Assembly (NCBI GenBank): GCA_945864765.1
Contig: CAMBDR010000151.1
Coordinates: forward strand, 1-8,216
Source of the DNA: Janthinobacterium lividum
GTDB taxonomy: Bacteria > Pseudomonadota > Gammaproteobacteria > Burkholderiales > Burkholderiaceae_D
Direction of reading: 5' to 3'
Length of the DNA stretch: 8,216 nt
Program-made: the position numbers and the translations under genes
Notes under the pieces: generated by a model
The model's input: only the letters and a program-made list of their open reading frames with translations
What the model was told of the DNA's origin: nothing
The model's database searches: none
Shown: piece by piece, positions 7,635-8,216 of the stretch
How positions within the stretch are numbered: the first letter of the stretch is position 1
Layout of the letters: the number at the start of each line of letters is the position of its first letter

Positions 7635-7868
7635 CTACTCATGTTTCAGCAAAAATTTATTGCTGATTGCCTTAAAACTAACATCTTGTTCCAGGCACTT
7701 GAACACAATCCCTTCGCGCTCGGCTTTTGGGTTGAGTGCGCTTTTGCCTTCAGCCGCCAACAGCCATGCATCGATTGCAGCGCTTTCGTTATTTCGCCCA
7801 TCAGCAAAGGAAGTTGTCTTGTGGTCATGGTTTTTATGTGCTATATTCGGTTGGCTTAAAGGAATTGG
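7635..7868 (-). pseudogene. 3' remnant of an RNA ligase gene (C-terminal motifs IV and V only)
   Basis: Reading the minus strand from the in-frame TAG at 7869-7871 to the TAG at 7635-7637 gives 77 codons. The last third matches the end of the nucleotidyltransferase domain of the RNA ligase family (T4 Rnl2 / DRB0094-like): ALNPKAEREGIVFK holds motif IV (EGIVFK, 7698-7715), and VSFKAISNKFLLK holds motif V (7644-7682). In family members these lysines contact the ATP phosphates during adenylation. The catalytic motif I (KxDG) and all upstream parts are missing, and the frame has no ATG, GTG or well-placed start before the conserved part. It is thus a broken tail rather than a working gene. No more ligase sequence is seen in other frames up to 7967, so the 5' part was deleted or replaced. 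Larger ORFs on both strands here (7566-7859 plus, 7646-7828 minus) are shadows of this frame. Family call is by motif recognition, without a database search. Confidence 0.72.
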
Positions 7869-7893
7869 CTATTCGTTAATTTGCGAATATTTT
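7865..7893 (+). promoter_or_regulatory. Possible promoter for the rightmost gene
   Basis: TTGGCT (7865-7870), a 17-base spacer, then TATTTT (7888-7893), each four of six matches to the consensus. This would give a leader of about 70 bases before the gene at 7968. The region is AT-rich, which makes weak matches common. Confidence 0.3.
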
Positions 7894-7898
7894 ATTCG
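7871..7898. promoter_or_regulatory. Three alternating ATTCG/CGAAT half-sites
   Basis: ATTCG (7871-7875), CGAAT (7884-7888) and ATTCG (7894-7898) form two inverted pairs that share the middle element. The right pair reads CGAAT-attt-t-ATTCG with a 5-base centre and lies over the proposed -10 box. It could be an operator for the plus-strand gene; the units are short. Confidence 0.25.
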
Positions 7899-7956
7899 AC
7901 TTCTTGACTACTGATGGCTAATGAGTTGGGCCATGTTTTCTGTTTTTCACCAATTT

Positions 7957-7962
7957 GGAGGT
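7957..7962 (+). promoter_or_regulatory. Strong ribosome binding site of the rightmost gene
   Basis: GGAGGT stands five bases before the ATG at 7968 and decides the start. An earlier in-frame ATG at 7914 has no such site, and the ATG at 7963 is in another frame and stops after two codons. Confidence 0.8.
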
Positions 7963-7967
7963 ATGCC

Positions 7968-8216
7968 ATGAAGTTGTTTTCCGACACCTATCTCGATTTA
8001 AAGGCTGGCCTGGCTGTAGGTTCTTATGCCAACGATGCTGCTTGGGATGGTGTGATCAAGGACTTGCGCCTGCTTGTGCAGGACGATGGGTTAAGCACCA
8101 GCAAGTCGGGCAGCCTGGACGCCCTGCGGACTCAAATCACGAAAGACAGCAAGGGCGGCAAGGAGTGCGATGGCTTTATCGCAGGAGTTGGTGGCTTAGG
8201 TTCCAACGCTACGACG
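7968..8216 (+). CDS. Unrecognised protein, N-terminal 83 residues (runs off the window)
   Basis: The frame is open from ATG 7968 to the last base. I do not recognise a family. It begins MKLFSDTYLDLKAG, then a mixed helical segment (WDGVIKDLRLLVQDDG), a Ser/Lys-rich part (STSKSGSLDALRTQITKDSK), and a Gly-rich stretch (GFIAGVGGLG) with a single Cys in KECDG. There is no signal peptide or membrane helix in the visible part, so a cytoplasmic or atypically secreted protein is likely. The ideal ribosome binding site and an in-frame stop upstream (TGA at 7905) support a real gene start. It is transcribed away from the ligase remnant and kinase operon, so the 7483-7967 gap serves divergent transcription. 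Length, function and partners cannot be told from this window. Confidence 0.7.
   Translation, partial: MKLFSDTYLDLKAGLAVGSYANDAAWDGVIKDLRLLVQDDGLSTSKSGSLDALRTQITKDSKGGKECDGFIAGVGGLGSNATT

Noticed and set aside
7646..7828. 60-residue minus-strand ORF starting MTTRQLPLL
   Set aside because: It is a frame-shifted reading of the ligase remnant; the neighbouring frame carries the recognisable motifs.
7566..7859. 97-residue plus-strand ORF in the gap right of the kinase operon
   Set aside because: It has no ribosome binding site and lies antisense to the RNA ligase remnant, whose conserved motifs explain why the region stays open in several frames.
1..8216. CRISPR arrays, tRNA or rRNA genes, insertion sequences
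   Set aside because: No regularly spaced repeats, no cloverleaf-like sequence, no transposase motifs or terminal repeats with target duplications were seen.

Overview
The window looks like chromosomal DNA of a betaproteobacterium, probably of the order Burkholderiales. The basis is the style of the Tat-exported dienelactone hydrolase and the ZIP transporter, the moderate GC content and the codon use; this is inference, since there is no rRNA or marker gene here. Almost everything from 1 to about 7870 lies on the minus strand. One partial gene on the plus strand begins near the right edge.

Layout from right to left, in the direction of transcription of most genes: (1) 7968-8216 (+), the start of an unrecognised protein with an excellent ribosome binding site. 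(2) 7635-7868 (-), a start-less remnant that encodes only the C-terminal end of an RNA ligase; it is hidden behind longer but meaningless ORFs in other frames. (3) 7505-7622, a short control region with a hairpin, a 16-bp palindrome, an inverted repeat over the -35 box and a good sigma70-like promoter. (4) 7473-4663 and 4605-1783 (-), two large paralogous soluble sensor histidine kinases in tandem, each built as TPR array - coiled coil - GAF - HisKA - HATPase. They appear to form one operon and have no response regulator beside them. (5) 1593-709 (-), a Tat-exported dienelactone-hydrolase-family protein with its own probable promoter. (6) 627-1 (-), a ZIP-family metal transporter with a histidine-rich loop, cut by the window edge, possibly co-transcribed with (5).

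The two kinases are about the same length (936 and 940 residues) and match along their whole length, so they arose by tandem gene duplication. They keep the complete phosphotransfer and ATP-binding motifs and have no membrane segment. They are therefore probably cytosolic sensors that could act as homodimers or heterodimers on a response regulator encoded elsewhere. The most unexpected items are this kinase pair, the RNA ligase tail, the dense cluster of palindromes between the ligase tail and the kinase promoter, and a possible non-standard (ATT) start for the ZIP gene.
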